Virus record (IMG/VR): IMGVR_UViG_3300017987_000009
Location: 27,589 to 91,588 of that record
From: a virus
Reading direction: 5' to 3' (one strand)
DNA: 64,000 nt
Shown here: positions 23,081 through 31,947 of the stretch, in pieces
How the letters are laid out: the number at the start of each line of letters is the position of its first letter
Position numbering within the stretch: the first letter of the stretch is position 1
Notes under the pieces: model-generated
The model's input: only the letters and a program-made list of their open reading frames with translations
Databases searched by the model: none
Told to the model about the DNA's origin: nothing
Program-made: the position numbers and the translations under genes

Positions 23081-23586
23081 AGACTGGCAAGAAGGGGATG
23101 CCGTCGGTCGAGAAGCTGACCATCGGCGAGGAGACGTTCGAGATTGATGTGGTGGCGGAGTGTAGGATCACCGATCTCGACAAGGACATGGCGGAGGTCG
23201 CGGCGCGGATCGCCTACTGGGGCGCGGTGCTCGGCGCCGCTATCGAGGAGCGCGATCTGTGCGAGGCGCGCTACCGGGCGTGGCGCGCGAAGATCAACAC
23301 GGCCGCGCTAGAGGAGGACCCGAAGATCGCGGAGTGGAAAGTCAAGGCCACCATCGAGGCGGACAAGACTTTCATGCAGTACAAGGAGGCGTCGGCGCGC
23401 GCCGAGCACAACGTCGCCACTCTGAACTACCTGATCCGGGCGCTGATGGAGAAGTCGCCAAACCTTCGGAGCAAGGGGGCGCGCGAGCGCGCCGAGCTCG
23501 ACGCTACCGACATGAGCACCCCGTCCGATAGGACGGCTGCCGGCCACAAGCGACAGCTGCGGTCGCAGAAAGATGGGGGCCGCTAG
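23077..23586 (+). CDS. Probable UvsY-like recombination mediator
   Basis: A 169-residue helical protein with the YWGAVLGAAIEERDLCEARYRAWRA and later LIRALMEKSPNL stretches seen in phage proteins annotated as recombination mediators. It lies directly before an ssDNA-binding protein and UvsX/RecA, the expected position for UvsY, which loads UvsX on SSB-coated DNA. There are no enzymatic motifs. Assignment rests on pattern and gene order, not on identity to T4 UvsY. Confidence 0.55.
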   Translation: MKTGKKGMPSVEKLTIGEETFEIDVVAECRITDLDKDMAEVAARIAYWGAVLGAAIEERDLCEARYRAWRAKINTAALEEDPKIAEWKVKATIEADKTFMQYKEASARAEHNVATLNYLIRALMEKSPNLRSKGARERAELDATDMSTPSDRTAAGHKRQLRSQKDGGR

Positions 23587-23628
23587 GCCCCGCAACCAAG
23601 CAACCAAGTCCCGATAGGAGGGAACGAC

Positions 23629-24933
23629 ATGCCAATGGACACCAAGAGAATGAACCAGAAGCGGGAGCAGGTTCGGCGCACGTCCGGACGCGGCGCCGGC
23701 GGCGACCTGTGGACCATCAAGGAGGGCGAGTGGCTCGTGTTCGTACACGGGCAGACGTACCCCGACGACGACAACGAGCTGACGCGCGGGTACAACTTCA
23801 TCGAGGTGGTGCAGCACTACGGCGTCGGCGGCAAGCGCGGCGGGCGCATGTGCCTGGACCCGACGGTGAACCCGGCGATCTTGCACCCGATTGTGCAGGA
23901 GTTCCTCGCCAAGCGGAAGAACTCCTTCAAGGTCACGGAGGACACGCGCTGCCCCGTCGACGACGGCATCAGCGCCGGCGAGATCTCCGGGGCCGACGCA
24001 GAGCGGCAGACCGGTCAGACCAAGTGGCTGTTCGGCGTGACGCCGATGTTCTTCCGCGCCGACAGCAACGACGACTGGGCGAAAGTGAAGTTCGAGCCTC
24101 GCGTCCTGATCGCCGGCATCCAGATCTTCAACCAGCTGACGGGGAAGATCATCGACATGGCGCCGGCCGACCCGACCGACCCTAACGCGGCGACGCTGTT
24201 CAAGGTCGTGCGGACGGGCAGCGGCTTCGGCGACACCGAGTACGAGATCGACGTGCACACGCCGACGGTGCGCGAGCCGCTCCGCTTGGACAAGGCGCAG
24301 CGCAAGGCGGTCGAGGAGGCCACGAAGCCGGGCGGGTCGTGCGACCTGTTCCGCGTCCTGGCCAACCTGATGTCGTCGCCCACCGCGCTCAAGGCGCAGA
24401 TGGCGGGCGTGGCCGTCGACGAGAGCGACGCGTCCGAGGACGCCGACGACGGCAAGCGCGACTGCTTCGGGCAGGACTGGGCGGACGACGACGAGTGCCG
24501 CGCCTGCCCGGACAGCGACGAGTGCAGGGAGGCGTGCGGCGGTGCCGGCAAGGGCGCCGGCGGCGCCGAGCCTGCCAACGACCGGGAGCCGGCCGACGAC
24601 GAGTCGGCGGACGACGACGCGGGCGGGGACGACGGCGACCGCGAGCGCCCGCCCTGTTACGGCGACTACGAGGCCGACGATACCGGCTGCCGGAGGTGCG
24701 AGATCGCCGGCGACTGCGAGGTCGCGACCCAGAACGCGGACGCGGAGCAGGCCGACATGGCCGGGGCCGCGGACGGCGACGAGCCCGAGCCCGAGCCGAC
24801 CGGCGGAGAAGGCGAGGATCCGGCGCTGGCCCGCATGGAGGAGGAGGCCGCGCGCCTCGCCTCCGAGAAGCGTGGCGGCAGAGGCAAGGCGGGAACTCGC
24901 GGTAAGACTGGCAAGTCCGGCAAGGGGAAGTAA
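23629..24933 (+). CDS. ssDNA-binding protein with Cys clusters (gp32-like role)
   Basis: A 434-residue protein located between the UvsY-like and RecA-like genes. The N-terminal 250 residues form the presumed OB-type DNA-binding region (WTIKEGEWLVFVHGQTYPDD, FIEVVQHYG). Two similar acidic Cys motifs follow (DCFGQDWADDDECRACPDSDEC and PPCYGDYEADDTGCRRCEI, each with four cysteines), probably zinc-binding. The C-terminus is acidic but ends in a basic tail of GKT/GKS repeats, unlike SSB proteins, which normally end acidic. It protects single strands and recruits recombination factors. The linker has long Asp/Glu runs that would contact partner proteins. Confidence 0.6.
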   Translation: MPMDTKRMNQKREQVRRTSGRGAGGDLWTIKEGEWLVFVHGQTYPDDDNELTRGYNFIEVVQHYGVGGKRGGRMCLDPTVNPAILHPIVQEFLAKRKNSFKVTEDTRCPVDDGISAGEISGADAERQTGQTKWLFGVTPMFFRADSNDDWAKVKFEPRVLIAGIQIFNQLTGKIIDMAPADPTDPNAATLFKVVRTGSGFGDTEYEIDVHTPTVREPLRLDKAQRKAVEEATKPGGSCDLFRVLANLMSSPTALKAQMAGVAVDESDASEDADDGKRDCFGQDWADDDECRACPDSDECREACGGAGKGAGGAEPANDREPADDESADDDAGGDDGDRERPPCYGDYEADDTGCRRCEIAGDCEVATQNADAEQADMAGAADGDEPEPEPTGGEGEDPALARMEEEAARLASEKRGGRGKAGTRGKTGKSGKGK

Positions 24934-24935
24934 CC

Positions 24936-25973
24936 GTGGCGAAGTCCGGAAGCACGCCCGCGAAGAAGCGGGCCGCTGCGGCCGGGCGCGAGAGGGAGCT
25001 GCTCGAGGAGCTGAACAAGGGCGAGGACAACGCGCCCGCGCAGTTCCTCGGCAGCGACCTCCAGGCGCTCAAGATCCGCGGCGTCATCTCCACGCAGTGC
25101 GTCACGCTCGACCGCGCGATAGGGCGCGGCGGCGTGCCGCTCGGCCGCCTCACCCTGCTGCACGGCAAGGAGGGCAGCGGCAAGACGACTATCGCGCTGC
25201 ACCTGATCGCGGAGGCCCAGAAGCGCGGCGGCCTCTGCGTCTACATCGACGCCGAGCACAAGCTCGACCCCGACTACGCCGAGCGCATCGGCGTCGACAT
25301 CGCGCGGCTGCTGCTGGTGCAGCCAGACTACGTCGAGAAGATGTTCCCGATGGTGGAGAAGGCCGTCGCTATCGCGAAGAAGTACCGCGAGCAGGGCGAG
25401 CCGTTCCCGATCCTGTTCGTGCTCGACTCTATCAACGCGCTGCCGACGAAGGAGGAGTTCGAGGCTGGTTGGGAGGACCACCACGTCGCGCCCGACGCGA
25501 GGGCGTACAGCTCCAAGCTGAAGAAGCTGATGCCGATACTGAAGCGGGAGGACGTCGCGCTGGTGTTCGTGTCGCAGGTCCGCGAGAAGGTCGGGGTGAT
25601 GTTCGGGTCGAAGGAGCGGACGGGCGGCGGCAACGCGCCGAAGTTCTACTCGTCGCTGATCCTCGAGACCACGCGGACCGGCGCCGTCAAGGACGGAGAC
25701 AGGGAGATCGGCAACCTGACGAACGTGCGGTGCAGCAAGAACCAGATCGCCCCGCCCTTCAAGCACGCCGAGTTCAAGCTCGTGTGGGGCAGGGGCATCG
25801 ACTACGAGGACTCGCTCCTGCAGGAGGCGCTGCGCGCCGGCGTCGTTGAGAAGGCCGGCGCGTGGTTCAGCCACAAGGGCGAGCGGCTCGGGCAGGGCGC
25901 GGCGAACGCGGCGAGCACGCTGCGCGGCAACCCGGAGTGGGCCGCGCGGATACTGGAGGAGGTGTCGCCGTGA
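24936..25973 (+). CDS. RecA/UvsX-like recombinase
   Basis: 345 residues from GTG 24936, two bases after the SSB stop. The RecA core shows Walker A GKEGSGKT (77-84), the ALHLIAEAQKRGG helix, VYIDAEH (the first catalytic Glu), Walker B ILFVLDSINALPT, and the LVFVSQVREK strand with the loop 2 region RTGGGNAPKFYSS. It carries out strand exchange for recombination-dependent replication. Its length matches bacterial RecA (about 350), not longer UvsX (391). It overlaps the Mre11-Rad50 gene start by 4 bases. Confidence 0.9.
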   Translation: MAKSGSTPAKKRAAAAGRERELLEELNKGEDNAPAQFLGSDLQALKIRGVISTQCVTLDRAIGRGGVPLGRLTLLHGKEGSGKTTIALHLIAEAQKRGGLCVYIDAEHKLDPDYAERIGVDIARLLLVQPDYVEKMFPMVEKAVAIAKKYREQGEPFPILFVLDSINALPTKEEFEAGWEDHHVAPDARAYSSKLKKLMPILKREDVALVFVSQVREKVGVMFGSKERTGGGNAPKFYSSLILETTRTGAVKDGDREIGNLTNVRCSKNQIAPPFKHAEFKLVWGRGIDYEDSLLQEALRAGVVEKAGAWFSHKGERLGQGAANAASTLRGNPEWAARILEEVSP

Positions 25974-28900
25974 CGGCTCGGAAGAAGAAGGCTGGCGCGC
26001 ACACGTACCGCGCGCTGTTCACCGCGGACTGGCAGCTGTGCAACTCGCTGCCGCACTCTAAGCCCAGGTCGCTCGACGCGGAGCTCTCGGCGAAGCCCGG
26101 ACTGACGGACAGGTTCTGCGACCAGCTCGACGTTGTCGCGCAGATCGAGGTGCTCGCGCAGAAGGAGAAGGTCGACGCGGTGTTCTTCCTCGGGGACCTA
26201 TTCGAGAAGTCGCTGCTCGACGCGGTCACGCTGACCCACGGGGTCGGCGCCGTCGTCAACCTGTCGAAGGTCTGCCCGGTCTACGTCCTGCCCGGGAACC
26301 ACGACGCGCACGGCTCGGCCGGCGTGCGGTTCACGCCGGAGGTGTTCGACGAGATCGGCGCGGACATTAAGTTCCTCGGAGGCAAGGAGGTGCTGCGCCC
26401 GAGCGGGCAGGTCAAGGTCGCGTTCCACCCGCTGCCGTGGCGCCCGCCTGGCGAGGTGATGCCGAGGGTCGAGGACTTGCGCGCGGCGGCGAAGAAGGGC
26501 GAGACGAACGTCCTGCTCCTGCACAACAGCGTCGTCGGCTGCCGGCACCAGGGCTGGGTGTGCGACGACGGCGTCGACGCGGAGCGGCTGTGCGTCGGGT
26601 GGGAGCTGGTCCTGGCCGGGCACTTCCACGACCCGCAGCGGTTCGGCGAGTCGGTTCCCGGCCGGTACGTCGGCGCCCCGATGCAGCACGACTTCCGCGA
26701 TGCGGACTCGCCGGATCGCGGGGTGTGGATCTACGAGTTCGAGAAGGGCGGTCAGTTCAACGGCAAGTTCCACGAGCTGGAGTCGCCGAAGTTCCACATC
26801 GCGAAGTGGGAGCTGCCGCACCTGGTCGAGTGCGCCGAGCAGGCGGATGAAGGCGACTACATCCGAGTGGTCGCGGAGATGACGCACTCCGAGTGGACCG
26901 CGATGTCGAAGGAGATCGAGGTCCGGTGCAAGGAGCTGGCGGACGAGCGGAACGTCCGCGTCCTGCCGCTGCACAAGCCGGTCTACCACCACGAGGTCCG
27001 GCTTGACACGGACGGCGGGGTAATCTTGCCGGAGGAGGCCGTGTCGAAGTACCTGGCGATCGCGAATACCGACGGGCTGAGCGACGACAAGCTGAAGGAG
27101 ATCGCGCTCGGCGCGCTGCGGGAGGTCGGCCGCAACGAGCCGGGCGCGGCGATGGGCGCGGCTGCGAACGTCGTCCACCTGAAGGCCACCGACTTCTGTT
27201 GCCTCAAGGAGGTGTCGCTCGGCTTGTACCGGATCGGCTTGGTCCTCGTCATCGGCGAGAACCGCGACACTGACGCGGCCGATAACAACGGCGCTGGCAA
27301 GTCCACGATCTTCAAGGCCGTGACGTGGTGCCTGTTCGGCGAGACGATCGACGGCGACCGGTACGACGAGGTGATCCGGTGGGGCGCCAAGCGGGCGGAG
27401 GTCGCCGTGCTGCTGGCCGCGGGCGACGAGACGTGGATCGTCCGGCGCTGGAGGACGAAGGGCAAGCCCGGCCTGTCGCTCCACATCATGCGGTCGAAGA
27501 AGGACGGCGAGCGCCGCGTGTCCACGGTCGAGGAGCCGTGGCCCGGCGACACCAAGGCGGTGCAGGCCAAGGTCGTTGAGCTCGTCGGTCTGGATTTTCG
27601 CGGCTTCTGCAACACGGTGCTCTACGGCCAGGGCGACGTCGACAGGTTCTTCTCGTCGACGGACACGGCGCAGAAGGAGACGCTGCACCGCGCGCTCCGC
27701 ACCGACGTCTACCGCAAGGCCGAGCTCTGGCTGCGCGACGTCCTGAACAAGTCGCTTAGGCCGAAGGTCGAGGGCGCCCAGCGCGACCTCGACAAGGCCG
27801 ACGCAAGGTACGAGGAGCACGACGTCGAGGAGATCGAGCGCGCGTTCGACGAGTGGGAGGCGGAGCACGACCGCGAGGTCAAGGAGAGGGCCGACGAGGT
27901 CATCGACCTGACGAGGCGCGCGCGCGCCGTCGACGACGCCGCAGCGGCGAGGCGGGAGGAGCTGGAGGCCGAGCGGGCCGAGCTCGAGGCGGCGCTCGCC
28001 GCCGCCGCCGAGAAGGACGCCGAGCTCGACAAGGTGGTCGGCCTGCGGGAGGAGGCGCAGGAGAAGCTGACCGCCGCCGGCCGCGCGCGCAACGCGAAGG
28101 ACGAGGAGCTTAAGTCCGCGCAGCGCCAGCTCGCCCTCCTAGACGGCGACAGATGCCCGACCTGCACGGCGCCGCTCGCGCGCGGCGCGCCGGCCAAGTT
28201 CGCCAAGCAGCTCAAGACGCGGAGCGGGCAGCTGGCCGGCGAGCTCGAGGCCGCGAGCATCGAGGTCGAGCGGCTGGACGGCGAGGTCGAGCGGCTGACG
28301 AGGGAGCGCGACGGTATCCGCGACTGGCTCTACGAGAACGCCGTGCCCGACGGCAAGCTAGCCGACGTGAAGGCGGACATCGCCGCCCTGGGCGCGGAGG
28401 CCAAGACGGAGAAAGCCTCGCTGAAGCGGCAGGCCGCCGAGGCGCTCGCCGCGGCGGGGGCCCTCGCGAAGAAGGAGAACCCGCACAGGCGGTCGCTCGA
28501 CCAGGCGCACGAGCGCGCGAAGGAGCTGTCGCGCCTGCTCCACGAGGCGACGTCCAAGCGCGACGCGGCGCAGCTCGACGTGGCGCACCACGAGTTCTGG
28601 GTGCGCGGCTTCGGCGTGCAGGGCCTGCCGTCGATCCTGCTGGACGGCACGATGCCGTACCTGACGGAGCGCGCGAACCACTACCTCGAGACGCTGTCGG
28701 ACGGCGACATCGCGGTCTGCTTCGACACGCAGCGCGAGCTGAAGTCGAAGAAGGGCGAGAAGCGCGACGAGCTGGAGATCGCGTGGACGATCGAGGGCGT
28801 GCCCGGCGCGACGCCGAGCAACGGGCAGAAGCGGAAGCTCGAGGTCGCAACCGACCTCGCGCTGATGGACCTGGTCTCGTCGCGCGAGGGCGAGCTCGAC

Positions 28901-29098
28901 CTGCTGCTGATGGACGAGGTCCTCGACGGCCTCGACCGCGAGGGGGTGGCGCGCGTGCTCCAGCTCCTGCAGCAGCTCCGGGCCAAGCGCGGGAGCGTGC
29001 TCGTCGTCACGCACGAGCCGGGGCTCGCGGAGTCGTTCGAGCGCGTGGTACACGTCGTCAAGTCGGGCGGAGCCTCGACGCTGAAGGAGGTTAGCTGA
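25970..29098 (+). CDS. Single-chain Mre11-Rad50 (SbcD-SbcC) fusion
   Basis: A 1042-residue protein that joins what are separate gp47/gp46 or SbcD/SbcC subunits. Residues 1-400: Mre11 metallophosphoesterase with ADWQL (D20), GDLF (about 75), PGNHDAHG (about 108-115), LLHNS and LAGHFHD (about 215). Residues 410-1042: Rad50 ABC ATPase with Walker A NNGAGKST (440-447), two long coiled-coil arms joined by a zinc hook CPTC (729-732), signature SNGQKRK (about 950) and Walker B LLLMDEVLDG (about 978-987). Together they trim double-strand breaks to make 3' tails for RecA, encoded immediately upstream. GTG 25970 was chosen because it overlaps the recA stop. No stop or frameshift breaks the joint. Confidence 0.9.
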   Translation: MTARKKKAGAHTYRALFTADWQLCNSLPHSKPRSLDAELSAKPGLTDRFCDQLDVVAQIEVLAQKEKVDAVFFLGDLFEKSLLDAVTLTHGVGAVVNLSKVCPVYVLPGNHDAHGSAGVRFTPEVFDEIGADIKFLGGKEVLRPSGQVKVAFHPLPWRPPGEVMPRVEDLRAAAKKGETNVLLLHNSVVGCRHQGWVCDDGVDAERLCVGWELVLAGHFHDPQRFGESVPGRYVGAPMQHDFRDADSPDRGVWIYEFEKGGQFNGKFHELESPKFHIAKWELPHLVECAEQADEGDYIRVVAEMTHSEWTAMSKEIEVRCKELADERNVRVLPLHKPVYHHEVRLDTDGGVILPEEAVSKYLAIANTDGLSDDKLKEIALGALREVGRNEPGAAMGAAANVVHLKATDFCCLKEVSLGLYRIGLVLVIGENRDTDAADNNGAGKSTIFKAVTWCLFGETIDGDRYDEVIRWGAKRAEVAVLLAAGDETWIVRRWRTKGKPGLSLHIMRSKKDGERRVSTVEEPWPGDTKAVQAKVVELVGLDFRGFCNTVLYGQGDVDRFFSSTDTAQKETLHRALRTDVYRKAELWLRDVLNKSLRPKVEGAQRDLDKADARYEEHDVEEIERAFDEWEAEHDREVKERADEVIDLTRRARAVDDAAAARREELEAERAELEAALAAAAEKDAELDKVVGLREEAQEKLTAAGRARNAKDEELKSAQRQLALLDGDRCPTCTAPLARGAPAKFAKQLKTRSGQLAGELEAASIEVERLDGEVERLTRERDGIRDWLYENAVPDGKLADVKADIAALGAEAKTEKASLKRQAAEALAAAGALAKKENPHRRSLDQAHERAKELSRLLHEATSKRDAAQLDVAHHEFWVRGFGVQGLPSILLDGTMPYLTERANHYLETLSDGDIAVCFDTQRELKSKKGEKRDELEIAWTIEGVPGATPSNGQKRKLEVATDLALMDLVSSREGELDLLLMDEVLDGLDREGVARVLQLLQQLRAKRGSVLVVTHEPGLAESFERVVHVVKSGGASTLKEVS

Positions 29099-29199
29099 TG
29101 ACGGAGATTCTCGTGGGGATAGTCGCGATCGGGACTACGCTGGTCGGAGTCGCGGTCTTGACGGTCGTCGCCGTCGGTTGGGCGATTCGGAGGCTCTGA
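29098..29199 (+). CDS. 33-residue single-TM peptide
   Basis: Starts with ATG overlapping the Mre11-Rad50 TGA and ends one base before the next ATG (TGATG). It is almost entirely one hydrophobic helix (ILVGIVAIGTTLVGVAV then VVAVGWAIRRL) with a positive C-terminus. Both overlaps are phage-like, so a real membrane peptide is likely, but its role is unknown. Confidence 0.5.
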   Translation: MTEILVGIVAIGTTLVGVAVLTVVAVGWAIRRL

Positions 29200-29687
29200 T
29201 GCCGAGGTCAATCTTGTTAGAGCCGCTGCCGGCCGATGGCATGTACGCGCTGCACCTGCCGGTGTCGTTCCAGGTCGGCGACCGGCTGTACCACATACCC
29301 AAGGGGTTCAAGACCGACGGCGCGTCGATCCCGCGGTTCGCGTGGTTCACGACCGGCACGCCGTTCGACCCGCGCCACATCCGGGCGGCGGTCATCCACG
29401 ACTTCATGTACCAGCACGGGGCGATCTCGCGGCAGCTCGCCGACGCGCTGTTCCGCGAGATGCTGCTCGAGGACGGCGTGCCGGAGTACCTGGCCGGGAA
29501 GATGTACTGGTCGCTCCGCCTGTTCGGGTGGGCGGCCTGGCGCGCGTACCGCAGGAACAAGCGGCGACGCTACACGGAGTTCTGCCCGGACTGCGACGTG
29601 CCGATGACCAAGGTGCCGGGCCCGCTCGGCGAGAACCAGCGGGTGATGTGCGAGCAGTGCGGCCGGACGCACAAGGTGTTCGAGTGA
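29199..29687 (+). CDS. DUF1353 family protein with C-terminal zinc ribbon
   Basis: 162 residues. The PKGFKTDGASIPRFAW motif followed by HIRAAVIHDFMYQHG is the DUF1353 signature; the family occurs in many phages with unknown function and its conserved His/Asp residues suggest a hydrolase-like site. The C-terminus adds a zinc ribbon (FCPDCDVP ... MCEQCGRTH). The ATG at 29199 overlaps the TGA of the upstream TM peptide. Position within the repair module does not say what it does. Confidence 0.72.
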   Translation: MPRSILLEPLPADGMYALHLPVSFQVGDRLYHIPKGFKTDGASIPRFAWFTTGTPFDPRHIRAAVIHDFMYQHGAISRQLADALFREMLLEDGVPEYLAGKMYWSLRLFGWAAWRAYRRNKRRRYTEFCPDCDVPMTKVPGPLGENQRVMCEQCGRTHKVFE

Positions 29688-30388
29688 TGGCGCGCGTCGG
29701 CAACAGGGTGCTCGGCGTCGACATCTCGCCGAACCACGCGGGGTTCGTCCTACTGAGCGACGGCGAGCCGACCCACTACCGGTACGTGGCCGAGCGGCAG
29801 GCTGTCGCGAAGAAGTCGAAGGCGCTCGGCGCCTATGTCGACTTCTCGAAGGTCAAGGACCTCCACGAGCGCGGGTGTCGGCGTGTCGCGTTCTGGTGGG
29901 ACTATCTCCAGCGGGTGCTCGTCGACTGCGAGCCGGAGTACGTCGGGATCGAGGACTACGCCTACGGCGCGGGGCGGAACGCGCACCAGATCGGCGAGGT
30001 CGGCGGGCTGCTGCGGCTCCTCGCCTGGCGGCGCGGCGTCAGACTACGGCTGCACGACCCGTCCAGCCTCAAGATGTTCGTCGCGCACGACGGCACGGCG
30101 GACAAGCGCGAAGTCGCGCACTTCGCGAAGGAGCGGTGGCACGACTGCCGTACGTTCGAGCGGTTCTCGTACGACACGCCGAAAGGCAGGCACACCACGA
30201 CGGAGGAGGACCTGTGCGAGGCGTTCGCGCTGGCCGAGCTCGTCTGGCTGGAGGTGCGCCTGCGCGACGGTCGCGCCAGGCTGGGCGACCTCCACCCGAA
30301 GGAGGTGCAGGTGTTCAACCGCGTGACCCACCGGTGGCAGTCCAACCTGCTCGACCGCGACTGGCTGCAGAGGAGGGACGCGCTGTGA
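29687..30388 (+). CDS. RuvC-like Holliday junction resolvase (RNase H fold)
   Basis: 233 residues with the acidic catalytic set of the RuvC family: LGVDIS (Asp near residue 11), YVGIEDYAYG (Glu), and TEEDLCEAFALAEL, which supplies the C-terminal Asp/Glu. The GRNAHQIGEVGGLLR helix matches the usual phage resolvase GxxxxxxIGEVxGxLR region. It would cut four-way junctions produced by UvsX, clearing branched DNA before packaging. ATG overlaps the previous TGA. Confidence 0.82.
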   Translation: MARVGNRVLGVDISPNHAGFVLLSDGEPTHYRYVAERQAVAKKSKALGAYVDFSKVKDLHERGCRRVAFWWDYLQRVLVDCEPEYVGIEDYAYGAGRNAHQIGEVGGLLRLLAWRRGVRLRLHDPSSLKMFVAHDGTADKREVAHFAKERWHDCRTFERFSYDTPKGRHTTTEEDLCEAFALAELVWLEVRLRDGRARLGDLHPKEVQVFNRVTHRWQSNLLDRDWLQRRDAL

Positions 30389-30993
30389 GCGACGCGGCTT
30401 CCAAGCTGGACAGAGTCGTCCGCCGCTGGCGGAACTGCGAGGCGTGCCGGCTGTGCAAGGAGCGGACACGCGTCGTGTTCTGGCGCGGCAACCACATCGG
30501 CAAGCTGGCCGTGGTCGGCGAGGCGCCGGGCGCGGTCGAGGACGAGAGGGGCGAGCCGTTCCTCGGCGACGCCGGCGCGCTGTTCGACGAGCTCTGCGAG
30601 AGCGTGCTCGGGCCGGAGCCGTGGGACATGTTCGTCTGCAACACGGTCGGCTGCCGGCCGCCAGGCAACCGCAAGCCAAGGCCGGACGAGTTTCGGGCCT
30701 GCCGCGCCAGACTGTACGCGATGCTCGCGGCGGTCCGGCCAAACGCTGCGCTCCTGCTCGGCGCGTCGCCGCTCGAGTTCCTGACGCCGCACCGCAGGAT
30801 CACAGAGTGGCGTGGGCGGCAGGTGCGCGTGTCGTTCCCGTGGAAGGGGGGTAAGATTGAGATCCCCGCGGTGCCGACGCTGCACCCGGGGTTCCTGCTG
30901 AGGACGCGCGACGCGCGGCTGAACAGGGCGGTGGCTGCGGACATCAGAGAGGCTTGGTCGCTGGCCGCGGACAGCTACTTGAAAGGAGACTGA
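30385..30993 (+). CDS. Family 4 uracil-DNA glycosylase (4Fe-4S)
   Basis: 202 residues starting at a GTG overlapping the resolvase stop. Motifs: RNCEACRLCKERT at the N-terminus (cluster cysteines C18 and C21 or C24), VVGEAPGAVEDERGEPFLGDAG (catalytic loop with GEAPG), VGCRPPGNRKP and FRAC (remaining cysteines), and HPGFLLR (the C-terminal His loop). It removes uracil that arises from cytosine deamination, a load expected in GC-rich DNA. This phage also encodes a cytosine methylase and a Vsr nuclease, which deal with the related 5-methylcytosine lesion. Confidence 0.88.
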   Translation: MSDAASKLDRVVRRWRNCEACRLCKERTRVVFWRGNHIGKLAVVGEAPGAVEDERGEPFLGDAGALFDELCESVLGPEPWDMFVCNTVGCRPPGNRKPRPDEFRACRARLYAMLAAVRPNAALLLGASPLEFLTPHRRITEWRGRQVRVSFPWKGGKIEIPAVPTLHPGFLLRTRDARLNRAVAADIREAWSLAADSYLKGD

Positions 30994-30994
30994 C

Positions 30995-31252
30995 ATGGGA
31001 GACTACATCGAGAACTTGGTCGAGCAGTTGCTCGGCAGCACGTGCAGGCTGGAGACGACGGACGGGTCTACCCGGATCGAGACCGTCTACTCGGTCGGCT
31101 GGAAGGAGATCGAGTTCAACGGCGAGACGGTCAGGTTCCCCGTCACGCTGTTCTTCGACCAGGGCGAGGTCGACGGCGTCGAGCTCCACCTGCTCAAGAG
31201 CGCGGAGGTCCTGGACCGAGACGCCGCGGACGACGGGGCGGAGGTGGCGTGA
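30995..31252 (+). CDS. Hypothetical small protein
   Basis: 85 residues after AAAGGAGACTGAC. Beta-rich (TCRLETTDGSTRIETVYSVGWKEIEFNGE) with an acidic end. No family recognised. It overlaps the next gene by 4 bases. Confidence 0.55.
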   Translation: MGDYIENLVEQLLGSTCRLETTDGSTRIETVYSVGWKEIEFNGETVRFPVTLFFDQGEVDGVELHLLKSAEVLDRDAADDGAEVA

Positions 31253-31929
31253 CAGAGAGGTCGTACCTGGCGTGGGTCGGCGTCGAGTACGCGCCGACGA
31301 TCGCGGACTTCGTGCGCGAGGCCGGGGAGGTCGGAGCGGCCAAGCGGCTGCCGAACCTCGGCGTCGCGCGCGGGCTCGCCAAGGACGGCGCGGTTATGTA
31401 CCTCGCGCATTCGCAGGGCGTCGGGCGCGTGTGCCTGGCCTGCGCCGAGCAGGTCCCGTGCCCGTTCTGCAAGGGCGACGGAGGCGAGGACTGTCGCCGG
31501 TGCCGCGGGCTCGGCGCGGTCGAGGTCGGCACCGGCGGGTACGCGGTCGTCGACGGCGAGCGGTGGTTCTACGTACGGTACATCAAGCTGAAGCGGCACA
31601 CGTCGCACCCGTTCTGGGACGACGAGCACGAGATCGGAGAGGTGTCGTACTGCCGCGAGTGCGGCGGGCGCGGGTCGATCCCGCAGGGCCTGGTGTTCGC
31701 GAGGTTCAGGCCGGAGGTCCTGGCCGTCGGAATCCCGGGCGACGAGCCCGGCGTCCGGTACGTCGCGCTGGCGGAGTCGGCGTCGATGCCGCGTCTGGGC
31801 GGCGAGCTGAGGGCCGGGTACTACGCCGACGTGACGGAGCTCGAGCTTCTCGAGGAGCCGGTCCCGTACCTCGGCAAGCACTTCCGCGGCGTGAAGCGGT
31901 GGTCGCCGGACTTGGAGGGCGAGAGCTGA
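31249..31929 (+). CDS. Protein with DnaJ-type zinc motif
   Basis: 226 residues from a GTG overlapping the upstream stop. It has a DnaJ-like double CxxC zinc module CPFCKGDGGEDCRRCRGLG and a further CRECGGRG, set in a beta-rich protein with no J domain. Such modules bind unfolded protein or nucleic acid. No family recognised. The promoter of the speD-like gene begins inside its last 20 bases. Confidence 0.5.
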   Translation: MTERSYLAWVGVEYAPTIADFVREAGEVGAAKRLPNLGVARGLAKDGAVMYLAHSQGVGRVCLACAEQVPCPFCKGDGGEDCRRCRGLGAVEVGTGGYAVVDGERWFYVRYIKLKRHTSHPFWDDEHEIGEVSYCRECGGRGSIPQGLVFARFRPEVLAVGIPGDEPGVRYVALAESASMPRLGGELRAGYYADVTELELLEEPVPYLGKHFRGVKRWSPDLEGES

Positions 31930-31940
31930 TGCTGTATATT
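31912..31940 (+). promoter_or_regulatory. Promoter of the speD-like gene (TTGGAG-N17-TATATT)
   Basis: TTGGAG (31912-31917) and TATATT (31935-31940) are separated by 17 bp. The -35 equals that of the promoter at 9583. Transcription should start near 31947, one base before the long-range leader stem. Confidence 0.6.
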
Positions 31941-31947
31941 GCAGGAC

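Noticed and set aside
25862-25970. Longer N-terminus for the Mre11-Rad50 protein
   Set aside because: The frame is open upstream but lies within recA, and the GTG at 25970 overlaps the recA stop as in neighbouring gene pairs.
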